Source of the DNA: JAJFUV01 sp964384215
GTDB lineage: Bacteria > Acidobacteriota > Terriglobia > Bryobacterales > Bryobacteraceae
Reading direction: 5' to 3'
Length of the DNA: 64,000 nucleotides
Assembly: GCA_964384215.1 (NCBI GenBank)
Contig: CAYLLB010000015.1
Location: forward strand, 42,026 to 106,025
Shown here: positions 17,904 to 26,105 of the stretch, piece after piece
Layout of the letters: every line of letters begins with the position of its first letter
Position numbering within the stretch: position 1 is the stretch's first letter
The notes under the pieces: model-generated
The model's database searches: none
The model's input: the letters and a program-made list of their open reading frames with translations, nothing else
Told to the model about the DNA's origin: nothing
Program-made: the position numbers and the translations under genes

Positions 17904-20333
17904 ATGCCTTTCCGCCGCCTTCTGTCAGCCGTTGTTCTTCCATGTACCGTCCTGGTGATTCCCTTCTCCGTGACCAGAGCTGCAAATCTGACTCTTGTCC
18001 GCATCTCGCGTCTTGTGTGCCCGTTGGAAGACGCACAACTCGGGGTACCCTTAGTGAATTTAGGTGCGAATACGGAGACTATCCCGGCCGGAGCTGTTTT
18101 GCGTCTCACATTTTCCGCGCCCGTCACGGGCATCCTCAATCTTCCCGCCGGCATGACAGCCACCTACTCGGGTAACACGGCTACCGTGACGCTGAACACT
18201 GCCGTGGCGGTTCTACCTAATGCGGCGCTGTGGTTCTCATCCATCCGGCTGAAACTGGCAGGAATGGCCGGCGGGATTCCGATATCAGTCGAAATCGCCA
18301 GCAATCCATCAAGTGCGCTGACATTCACCGGGGGAATCAGCACCGCCGTCATTGCGCTCACCGATGCGCAAGCATGTCAGTTTCCGGTTGCGAACACGTT
18401 CAACGCTGAGGAACTGACGGGCATCTGTCCCACGGCCGCCGAGGTGCAGGAGTTCAACACGGCGCTGAATATCAGCTTTGAGTCCGATCCGACGAAGGGC
18501 ACCCTGGTGTGCCGCGCCAGTCAAGGCTCAGCCGATCTGACACGATTGCAGGAGCGCACCTACCAGGCGCTGCGAATGATGCAATGGATGCCACTGGGCA
18601 CCTCTCTCCCGTGGACTCCCAAATCACTTTACGATTGGTTTGTAAGCACAGTGCGCGGCATCCGGTTTCGCGACGATATCACCTATAGCTTCTGCTGCGA
18701 CCCCGCCGGAATCATGAACATCCAAACCGCCAACCTGGCTGTCGTCCAATTCACGACGCCCGAATGGCTGGCGGCGCAGATGGTCCTCTTCATTCACGAA
18801 GCGCGGCACAACGAGGGCTTACCGCATACATGCGGCACCAATGATCTGAGCCTCCCCGAGTTGGGCGCCTGGGGTGTGCAGTACTACATGTTCGAGTGGA
18901 TGGCGCTGCACAGCGGAAACTTCTTTGTCGGCAAGGCCCAGGCAGGTAGTACTCCGGTTCAGTACCGGGAATGGTTGTGGGCTGAGGCTCTCCCGATGTT
19001 CGCCGAGGCGATTTGCGACTTAGGGAGTGGCTTGGTTGTCGCTCCGCCGCGTATTGATTTCGGAAGCCGGCCGCTCAACGTGGGCACGGCTCCGGTGGCG
19101 GTCGCCGCGACCTGGACTAAGAATGCTCAGGCCGCGGTTTTCTCTACAGGTCTGGGCGGAGCGAATCCGGATGACTTTTCGATCTCCGGCAACACGTGTC
19201 TGGGAACAGTAACGCCCCCAAGCTGCGCGGTGCAGATCCAGTTCCAACCGAGAGCAGCGGGTGTACGGAACGCGGTGTTGAACATCAGCCATTCTTTGGC
19301 AGGATCGCCTCAGACGGTCGTACTCACTGGAATCGGCCGGGCGGCGCAGTCCTGCACGTTCAGCGTTTCGGCGTCTCGATCCGATTTTGATACCAGTGGG
19401 GGCCGCGCCAGCGTCGACGTCCTGACTCAATCAGGCTGCGAATGGACCGCGGCAAGCAACGCGCGTTGGATCACGGTAACCTCCGGACGGGCCGGGAGCG
19501 GCAACGGCAGGGTCCGCTTCCACGTCACGGATAACACATCGCTGGGATCGCGCCTGGGAACAATCACTGCCGCGGGCGAGACGATCACCATTTTCCAGTC
19601 CCCCGCGGCATCTGCACGCCCCCGCTTCTTCGCCGCCACCAGCACCAACGCGGCGAGTTTCGCGCCCGGACTCACGGCCGGCTCGCTGGGAACGATTTTC
19701 GGCTCGGCTCTGACGCGAGGCGTGAGTGGCGTCAAAGTCGCCAAGACCATCCCCTGGCCGACGGAACTGGCCGGCACCTCCGTGCGATTTAACGGAATCG
19801 CCGCACACCTATCGGCGGTGGCGAGCGTGGATGGCCAAGAGCAGATCAACCTGCAGGTGCCCAGCGAATTGGCCGGGATGGACCCGGTCACGGTGGTGGT
19901 CAACAATAATGGCGCGGAGAGCGATCCGGTGACGGTCAGAATGCTGCCCGTGCTTCCGGGCATCTTTACCATGGACGGTTTCACCGGCGCCATCTTGAGC
20001 ATTCCGGACTACCGGCTGGTGAACGATGCCAACCCGGCAAGCGCGGGACAGTACGTAGCTGTTTTCGCGACCGGGTTGGGAAAAGTCGACCCGGCTCCAC
20101 CGGACGGAAGCGCAGCTCCTGGCACTGAGCCCTTCTCACGCACAGTGTTGCAACCCGTGGTAACTATCGGAGGGATCAACACCGAGGTGTTGTTCTCTGG
20201 TCTGGCTCCAGGATTCGCAGGCCTTTACCAGATCAATCTCCGCATTCCACCAGGAGTTCGGGCAGGCAGAGCGCCGATCGTGGTTACCGTCAACGACATC
20301 AGTTCCAAACCTGCTTACATAGCGATCCGGTAG
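17904..20333 (+). CDS. Secreted multidomain protein: HExxH region, ASPM-like, BACON and TIGR03437 domains
   Basis: 809 residues. The ATG has GGGAGG 8 bases upstream and opens a signal peptide (MPFRRLLSAVVLPCTVLVI). Residues about 130-370 contain FIHEARHNEG near 295; HEARH fits the HExxH zinc-protease signature. Residues about 380-475 resemble a HYDIN/ASPM-type immunoglobulin-like domain (PPRIDFGSRPLNVG...). About 475-570 looks like a BACON domain (CEWTAASNARWITVTSG). The last 235 residues match the TIGR03437 Solibacter C-terminal domain (NAASFAPGLTAGSLGTIFGS; YVAVFATGLG). It probably acts outside the cell or at its surface. Protease activity is unproven because a third zinc ligand is not obvious. 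Confidence 0.8.
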   Translation: MPFRRLLSAVVLPCTVLVIPFSVTRAANLTLVRISRLVCPLEDAQLGVPLVNLGANTETIPAGAVLRLTFSAPVTGILNLPAGMTATYSGNTATVTLNTAVAVLPNAALWFSSIRLKLAGMAGGIPISVEIASNPSSALTFTGGISTAVIALTDAQACQFPVANTFNAEELTGICPTAAEVQEFNTALNISFESDPTKGTLVCRASQGSADLTRLQERTYQALRMMQWMPLGTSLPWTPKSLYDWFVSTVRGIRFRDDITYSFCCDPAGIMNIQTANLAVVQFTTPEWLAAQMVLFIHEARHNEGLPHTCGTNDLSLPELGAWGVQYYMFEWMALHSGNFFVGKAQAGSTPVQYREWLWAEALPMFAEAICDLGSGLVVAPPRIDFGSRPLNVGTAPVAVAATWTKNAQAAVFSTGLGGANPDDFSISGNTCLGTVTPPSCAVQIQFQPRAAGVRNAVLNISHSLAGSPQTVVLTGIGRAAQSCTFSVSASRSDFDTSGGRASVDVLTQSGCEWTAASNARWITVTSGRAGSGNGRVRFHVTDNTSLGSRLGTITAAGETITIFQSPAASARPRFFAATSTNAASFAPGLTAGSLGTIFGSALTRGVSGVKVAKTIPWPTELAGTSVRFNGIAAHLSAVASVDGQEQINLQVPSELAGMDPVTVVVNNNGAESDPVTVRMLPVLPGIFTMDGFTGAILSIPDYRLVNDANPASAGQYVAVFATGLGKVDPAPPDGSAAPGTEPFSRTVLQPVVTIGGINTEVLFSGLAPGFAGLYQINLRIPPGVRAGRAPIVVTVNDISSKPAYIAIR

Positions 20334-20406
20334 CATAGCCGGCCCGAGAACCGTCGGGGATTGTCACCGAGTTCCTGCTGTACACTCGTATATTGGATGC
20401 GTTGAT

Positions 20407-21699
20407 ATGATGAACCACAGCCGCCGTACATTTCTTGAAAGCGCCTCCGGCGCGACCGCAATCGGCACTTTTCTGAACCTTAACCCCAAGGCGATGGGTG
20501 CCAACGAAACGATTCGCGTGGCCTTGATCGGCGCCCGCAACCAGGGCAAGGGAGTCGCGTTGCGCCACATCAAGGCGGGCGCGAAGATCGCCACGCTCTG
20601 CGATATCGATGACGCGATCAACGCGAAGATCTCGCCGCTCCTCCAGGAGGCGCAGGGCAGCGCTCCGCAGTACGTCAAGGACTACCGGCGTGTGCTGGAT
20701 GACAAGAACATCGACGCGGTGATCATCTCGACGCCGGACCACTGGCACACGCACATGGCGCTGGCGGCTTGCCAGGCCGGTAAGGACGTTTACCTCGAAA
20801 AACCCGTCTCACAAACCATCCGAGAAGGCCAACTCATTCGCGACGCCGCCCGCAAGTACAACCGCGTGATGCAAATCGGCACCATGCGCCGGAGCGCGGA
20901 TCACTTTCGCGCCGCAGCTGAATACGTCGGCTCGGGCAAACTCGGCAAGATCTGCCTCATCAAGGCCTGGATGTGCCAGCTCCGCAAGAGCATCGGCACC
21001 CCCGCCGACGGCGAGCCGCCGGCCGGCGTGGACTACGATATGTGGTTGGGGCCTGCGCCCAAGCGTCCCTTCAACGAGAACCGCTTCCATTACAACTGGC
21101 GGTTCTTTTGGGACTACGGCAACACCGAACTTGGCAACCAGGGCGTTCACGTTCTCGATATCGCGTTATGGGGAATCCAGAAACTGCGCGGCGATAAGAA
21201 CTGCTTGCCGACACGCGTTTCGGGGCAGTCCGGAATCTACTGGCTCAAGGACGCCAAGGAAGTTCCCGACACACAGGTGCTGGCTTATGATTACGGCGAC
21301 TTCGTGCTGAATTGGGAGCTGAGGAGTTTCGGCGGCCATCATCCGATGGAAGGTACGGTAGCCGGCACCGGCTTCTATGGCACCGATGCAACGTTGATTG
21401 TGGATGGCAGCGGCTGGAAGGTTTACGCGAGCGACGGTTCGGTGGCGGCGTCGATGCAGAGCACACCTTTCCACCACGAACAGGATTTTCTCGAGTGCAT
21501 CAAGAGCCGCAAGCGCCCCCTGGCCGATATCGAGATCGGCCGGTTGAGCACTACTCTTTGCCACTTGGGCAACGTCGTTACGCGGCTGAACCGCTCCGTG
21601 GTGTTCGATCCCGCTACCGAGACCTTCGGTAAAGACAAAGAAGCCAACGCGTTTCTGACGAAGACCTATCGCAGCACCTACCCGCTCCCGCGTGTGTAG
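20407..21699 (+). CDS. Tat-exported Gfo/Idh/MocA family oxidoreductase
   Basis: 430 residues. The N-terminus NHSRRTFLESASGATAIGTF is a Tat signal. The Rossmann domain begins at IRVALIGARNQGKGVALRHI (nucleotide-binding loop) and continues with TPDHWHTHMALAACQAGKDV and the family signature YLEKPVS, whose Lys is catalytic in relatives. The C-terminal alpha/beta domain has the W-rich block NWRFFWDYGNTELGNQG found in secreted acidobacterial and planctomycete members. It likely oxidises or epimerises a sugar or sugar derivative with tightly bound NAD(P) in the periplasm. It is a paralog of 54974-56287. The next gene is convergent, with stops 6 bases apart. Confidence 0.85.
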   Translation: MMNHSRRTFLESASGATAIGTFLNLNPKAMGANETIRVALIGARNQGKGVALRHIKAGAKIATLCDIDDAINAKISPLLQEAQGSAPQYVKDYRRVLDDKNIDAVIISTPDHWHTHMALAACQAGKDVYLEKPVSQTIREGQLIRDAARKYNRVMQIGTMRRSADHFRAAAEYVGSGKLGKICLIKAWMCQLRKSIGTPADGEPPAGVDYDMWLGPAPKRPFNENRFHYNWRFFWDYGNTELGNQGVHVLDIALWGIQKLRGDKNCLPTRVSGQSGIYWLKDAKEVPDTQVLAYDYGDFVLNWELRSFGGHHPMEGTVAGTGFYGTDATLIVDGSGWKVYASDGSVAASMQSTPFHHEQDFLECIKSRKRPLADIEIGRLSTTLCHLGNVVTRLNRSVVFDPATETFGKDKEANAFLTKTYRSTYPLPRV

Positions 21700-21705
21700 C
21701 CCGCT

Positions 21706-23523
21706 TCAGCGGTAGAAGCGCAGGTTGTCGATTTCGAGCCAGGCCGGGGTTGTCGCCGGGCGCGCCAGTTCGAACTGCAGCATCAACAGATCTGTGGCCG
21801 TCCACGTTGCGGGATGTTTTGATTTCGCGCGACGCAAAGCGGTGAACGGAATCCGCACCTTTTTCCAGCGCGCTCCGGCCTGAAACGGACTGGCGTAATA
21901 GTCGAAGTCCCGCACGCCGCGCGTGGGCACCAGCAGACGGTACTCGCCTTCGCCGCGCGCCTCGAACTGGATCCCGCGGAACGCACTCGCATCCATGGGT
22001 TCGATAGCCCCTTTAGCCAGCGGAAGCACCGCGCGCGCCATGGGCGCATTGATGTCCGACATGCGGGCCATCACTGTGTAGGCATGGTTGCGCCGCGAAC
22101 GCAGCGTCCGCATATAGAGCATCCTGGTGTGATCGTGCCCGGGATCGGTCGAATTGATCCAAAGCGTGTCCAGGCGGCTGCGTCCGTTGGCGCTTTCGAA
22201 ATCGTCGATCTCTCTGGCCGCCTTCACCGCCGGAATGGGCGTCATGCCAGGCGCGGCGATGGCGCGTACCAGGGCCTGGCGATCCACTTCGTTGCCTCCC
22301 AGAAAGACGCGGCGCACGTTCATGATGTCTGAGATGCGCTGGTACGGGGCGCCTTCCACCAGCAAGAGGTCGGCGAGTTTGCCCGCGGCGATGGTGCCCC
22401 TTTCTTTATCCACGCGAAGCGTGCGGGCGCTCGTGCCGGTAGCCGCGGTGAGAGCTTCGAGAGGCGTCAGCCCGCCCTCTACCAGAAGCTCCAACTCGTG
22501 CAACGTGGCCCATCCGTGATAGGTTCCCGTCATCCCGGAATCCGTCCCGGCGCCGATGATGACGCCTCCATCCCGCAGCGCGCTGATGTTGTGCAGCAGA
22601 TGGCCCCAACGGCTGGTGCGAGCGGCGGAAGCGCGCGGCGGTGCCGGCAAGGCTTTGATGGGTCCGACCACCGAAGCGAGAAGCGGCGTTTTGATGTCCG
22701 CCGGACGGGAATCGTAAACCGCCAGCGTGGAAACGTAAGTCATTCCGGCCCGCTTCATCAGGTCCATCAGTTCCTGGTCCGCGTCCGCGTCGCCGACGCC
22801 ATGGCCCAGAATGTCCACGCCGGTCCGCGCCGCGATCTTCGCGCCCTTCAGCGTGACGGTGTGCGTGATCACCGGCAGATTCGCGCGGTGCGCCTCTTCC
22901 ACGATAGCTGCGAGCGTGCTTTCGCGCATGCTGGTCATGTCGTCGCCGAGGCCGTAGCGCCAGCCGTCGGTGAAGACTTTGATGACGTCCGGTTTGTAAG
23001 CCAGCGCGCGGCGGACGGCCGATCGGCCCTCGCGCGGCGTCAGCGCCTCCTGGGAGAACAGGTCCCCGCGGCCGCCTTCGCCTCCGTGTCCTCCTGGCGT
23101 CGTCAGGCGCGCGGCAAGCGCAATGCGCGGCGCCGCAATTACGCCCTCGCGAATCAACCGGCGCATGGGCTCGAATGTTTCGACATACGTACCGACGTCG
23201 ATCACCGACGTGACGCCGCAGTACAGGTATCCCTTCAGGTTCTTGCCCCAATCGCCGGCCAGGTCGTCGGTGGCCGAATAGGGCAAGTGCGTGTGGAGGT
23301 CGATCAACCCCGGCAGCAACGTGTGCCCTTCCGCGCGGATGATGCGAGCATCCGGCGGGATCGTGAGCGATCTGCCCACGGCCGCGATTTTGTCGCCCCG
23401 AATCAACACATCGGCGCGCACCGGCGCGGAACCGGTCCCATCCACGATGGTTGCGCCTATGATGGCAATCGTCGTTTGAGCGGCGGCAAGCCCGCAAAAT
23501 AGAAAAATTAGTATGAATCTCAT
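21706..23523 (-). CDS. Exported amidohydrolase with C-terminal CIA30-like domain
   Basis: 605 residues. A short signal peptide (MRFILIFLFCGLAAAQ) is preceded by GAGGGA 8 bases before the ATG. Residues 20-425 form an imidazolonepropionase/prolidase-type amidohydrolase: metal motif LIDLHTHLPY (His77, His79), later HTVTLKGAK and GHGVGDADAD, and GTDSGM for the last metal Asp. From about 440 to the end a separate beta-rich domain appears (EIDDFESANGRSRLDTLW ... FRGIQFEARGEGEYRLLVPT ... WLEIDNLRFYR), which fits the CIA30 carbohydrate-binding-like family. The likely activity is hydrolysis of a cyclic amide, dipeptide or related compound in the periplasm. Divergent from the sulfatase gene. Confidence 0.82.
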   Translation of the reverse strand: MRFILIFLFCGLAAAQTTIAIIGATIVDGTGSAPVRADVLIRGDKIAAVGRSLTIPPDARIIRAEGHTLLPGLIDLHTHLPYSATDDLAGDWGKNLKGYLYCGVTSVIDVGTYVETFEPMRRLIREGVIAAPRIALAARLTTPGGHGGEGGRGDLFSQEALTPREGRSAVRRALAYKPDVIKVFTDGWRYGLGDDMTSMRESTLAAIVEEAHRANLPVITHTVTLKGAKIAARTGVDILGHGVGDADADQELMDLMKRAGMTYVSTLAVYDSRPADIKTPLLASVVGPIKALPAPPRASAARTSRWGHLLHNISALRDGGVIIGAGTDSGMTGTYHGWATLHELELLVEGGLTPLEALTAATGTSARTLRVDKERGTIAAGKLADLLLVEGAPYQRISDIMNVRRVFLGGNEVDRQALVRAIAAPGMTPIPAVKAAREIDDFESANGRSRLDTLWINSTDPGHDHTRMLYMRTLRSRRNHAYTVMARMSDINAPMARAVLPLAKGAIEPMDASAFRGIQFEARGEGEYRLLVPTRGVRDFDYYASPFQAGARWKKVRIPFTALRRAKSKHPATWTATDLLMLQFELARPATTPAWLEIDNLRFYR

Positions 23524-23565
23524 GTTCTATTCCCTCGCACACGCGTAGGAGTAACATTATCCGAT

Positions 23566-24900
23566 ATGAGCGCAAGCCATGTGGAGTGGATGAATCGCCG
23601 CGAATTGCCCGGGGCGTTCGCGGGGACGTTGGCGGCAGGAGCGGTTTCGCGCGGAGCGTCCGGGACCAAGCCCAACATTCTGATGATTTACGCCGACGAT
23701 CTCGGCTGGGGCGACGTCGGCTTCAACGGGCGGAAGACTTGGACCACCCCGAACCTGGACGGTCTGGCGGCCGAAGGCACCGTCTTTCGCCGCTGGTACA
23801 CCGCTATGCCGCTGTGCGCCCCCTCGCGCGCCTGTCTGCTCACGGGCAAATACACCATCCACAACACTGTCACAACCAACGCCATAGATCTGCCGCCGGA
23901 ACAGGTCACCATCGCGGAGGCGCTGAAGCCGGCGGGCTACACAACCGCGCTCATCGGCAAATGGCATCACGGCGACCGCCCTGGCGGCGGATTCACGCAT
24001 CCCCTCGAACAGGGCTTCGATACAACCTTCGGCTACCTGGACGCGCGCCACGCCTGGGAACACTATCCGAAGTACCTCTATCGTGGCCGTGACAAGGAAC
24101 CGGTCACTGGTTACAGCCCGGACATCCTCTCCGAGGAAGCGTCGAGATTCATCCGCGCGCGCCGGTCGCATCCGTTCTTCCTTTACCTTGCCTTCATCGA
24201 GCCGCACTTTCTCATCGAAGCGCCGGAAGAGGACGTCGCATTGTATCGAGGCAAGTTCAAGGAAAAGGATCCGTCCAAGCCGTACAACGCCACCTACGCG
24301 GCGATGATTCACCGTATGGACACATGCATCGGCCGCGTGCTGAAGACGCTCGACGAGACCGGGCTTGCGCAGAACACTCTGGTAGTCTTCACCAGCGACA
24401 ACGGCGCCACGTTTGAAGCCGGCAACCAGGGGACGGCGAATTATCACGACAGCAACGGTCCGTTCCGCGGCCAGAAGCGAAGCCTGGAAGAGGGCGGCAT
24501 CCGCATGCCTGCGGTGGTGCGCTGGCCGGGCCGCGTCCCGGCCGGACGTGTGTCGGAAGAAGTGGTGCACATGATCGACGTGATGCCCAGCTTTGCCGCG
24601 GCAGCGGGCGCTAACGTCGATCCGAATTGGAAAGTGGACGGCGTGAACATGCTGGACGTCTGGATGGGCAAGGCTCCATCACCGCAACGTACATTGTTCT
24701 GGGAATGGCGCACGGAGGACTGGAGCATGCTGGCCGCCATGCGCGGGGACTTCAAGCTTTTGGAAATGGGCCCTAACCGTTTCCTTTACGATGTGCGCAG
24801 CGATCCGCAGGAGCGGCGCACCATCACCGCCGAGTATCCGCAAACCTGCAAGGAGCTTCAGGCAGAGCTGAAGGCCTGGCTGGCAACCGAAGTGAAGTAG
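23566..24900 (+). CDS. Cysteine-type sulfatase (arylsulfatase family), exported
   Basis: 444 residues; an alternative ATG at 23590 gives MNRRELPGAFAGTLAAGAV, a Tat-like N-terminus. The metal motif IYADDLGWGD comes first, followed by the sulfatase signature CAPSRACLLTG. Its cysteine must be converted to formylglycine by a separate maturase, and none is encoded in the window. Later motifs GKWHHG and FTSDNGA complete the active site. The length fits single-domain arylsulfatases. The probable role is removal of sulfate esters from polysaccharides or sugars before depolymerisation. It stands divergent from the amidohydrolase gene and ends 38 bases before the convergent UvrC-like gene. Confidence 0.88.
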   Translation: MSASHVEWMNRRELPGAFAGTLAAGAVSRGASGTKPNILMIYADDLGWGDVGFNGRKTWTTPNLDGLAAEGTVFRRWYTAMPLCAPSRACLLTGKYTIHNTVTTNAIDLPPEQVTIAEALKPAGYTTALIGKWHHGDRPGGGFTHPLEQGFDTTFGYLDARHAWEHYPKYLYRGRDKEPVTGYSPDILSEEASRFIRARRSHPFFLYLAFIEPHFLIEAPEEDVALYRGKFKEKDPSKPYNATYAAMIHRMDTCIGRVLKTLDETGLAQNTLVVFTSDNGATFEAGNQGTANYHDSNGPFRGQKRSLEEGGIRMPAVVRWPGRVPAGRVSEEVVHMIDVMPSFAAAAGANVDPNWKVDGVNMLDVWMGKAPSPQRTLFWEWRTEDWSMLAAMRGDFKLLEMGPNRFLYDVRSDPQERRTITAEYPQTCKELQAELKAWLATEVK

Positions 24901-24938
24901 CGGCTATCGCGGCGGCCGCTGCGAGCCAATGTGCCGGG

Positions 24939-26099
24939 TCAGTGCGTTCCAACGCGGGAGATGGCGCGCACCAGCCGCCGGTATGGAACATCTTCGCGCG
25001 CGTCAAAGGAGAGCCATTCCCCCTCGCGCCAGCTTGCGTAATACCAGCGCGCAAGCAGTCCCAGATGGTCCTCCTTTTCGGGCAGCGTCCCGGCGGGTGC
25101 GGGGAGAGCCGCAACCAGCTCCCGCAGCCGCGAATCCAGCGAAACGGAACTGCCGCTCTCAACACGCACTTCAAAGCGCCGCGGCGGCTGCCAGTAACCG
25201 TCAAGCATGAACCATAGCTCAACGGACGCCGGATCAATCGATCGGGTCACTGCGACTCCACTCACATTCGCGCCCGGGCGCGCCAGTTCGTCGCGCAGTT
25301 TCAGCACCTGTTGGATCTTTTCGAATCGCTTGTGCTGGCGCGCGGCCTCCTCGAAGTCCAGTTCCTCGCTGGCTCGCTCGCGCGCCGCCGCGATGCTGTC
25401 CGCGAGCGAACGGCCGCCTGTTGACAGGAACTCGACCACCCGTTCGACCTCGCTCGCGTACTCTTCCGCGCTCACGATCTCTTGGCAGGGCCGCAGGCAC
25501 ATGCCCATCTCGCCGTAAATGCATCCGGGATGATCCGGGCAAGGCGTCAAGTCTTCCAGACAACGCCGGATCTGGAACAAGTCGAGGAACTGATTTTGGA
25601 ATTCCTCGGCGGCGGCGTGCGTGCGAAAAGGACCGTAATAGAACGACACGCCGCGGCTCAAATGCCGTGAAATGTGCGTACGCGGGAATGGATTCGAACG
25701 AACTAGTTTCAGGAGCGCGGGCGGACGTAGCTTCAGCAGTGACCTGTACTGATCCGGAAAATGCTTACGCGTAAGAGCGTACAGGATGAGCGTACTCTCC
25801 AGCCACGAGGCGGTCGGCCACCAATCCAGCCTTACCGCGACTTCGCGCAGGCTCAACAACCGCGAGGCGCGCGTGCGTGGTCCAAGCAGTCTCGCCAGCC
25901 TACGGCCCAGCCGCTCAGTTCGCGCGAGGTAAGGGGCTCCTTCTCGGAGCCGGATGAGGAAGACGGCCGCTTGATCGTCGATCGCGCTCCACCGCGCGTC
26001 GAACTCCGCAGGCTCATCGAATACGATACTCAGCGGCTCACGTTCGATTAGCACTTTTTCAGATTGTAGCCGAGAGAGCCCCGCGATCTGATACAACAT
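24939..26099 (-). CDS. UvrC-like protein with degenerate GIY-YIG domain
   Basis: 386 residues from the ATG at 26099; the frame stays open further upstream but runs across the divergent gene. Residues about 45-125 align in pattern with a GIY-YIG domain (AVFLIRLREGAPYLART, then an Arg-rich helix and SWLESTLILYALTRKHFPDQY, holding the Glu), but the GIY and YIG tripeptides are gone. A UvrC-type cysteine cluster (GCIYGEMGMCLRPC) follows near 200, then a UVR/UvrB-binding-like helix (SEELDFEEAARQHKRFEKIQ). The UvrC C-terminal RNase H-like and HhH parts are absent. It may be a DNA-repair accessory or a repurposed factor; nuclease activity is doubtful. Its start lies 6 bases from that of the divergent FAD gene. 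Confidence 0.7.
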   Translation of the reverse strand: MLYQIAGLSRLQSEKVLIEREPLSIVFDEPAEFDARWSAIDDQAAVFLIRLREGAPYLARTERLGRRLARLLGPRTRASRLLSLREVAVRLDWWPTASWLESTLILYALTRKHFPDQYRSLLKLRPPALLKLVRSNPFPRTHISRHLSRGVSFYYGPFRTHAAAEEFQNQFLDLFQIRRCLEDLTPCPDHPGCIYGEMGMCLRPCQEIVSAEEYASEVERVVEFLSTGGRSLADSIAAARERASEELDFEEAARQHKRFEKIQQVLKLRDELARPGANVSGVAVTRSIDPASVELWFMLDGYWQPPRRFEVRVESGSSVSLDSRLRELVAALPAPAGTLPEKEDHLGLLARWYYASWREGEWLSFDAREDVPYRRLVRAISRVGTH

Positions 26100-26105
26100 C
26101 GAAGT

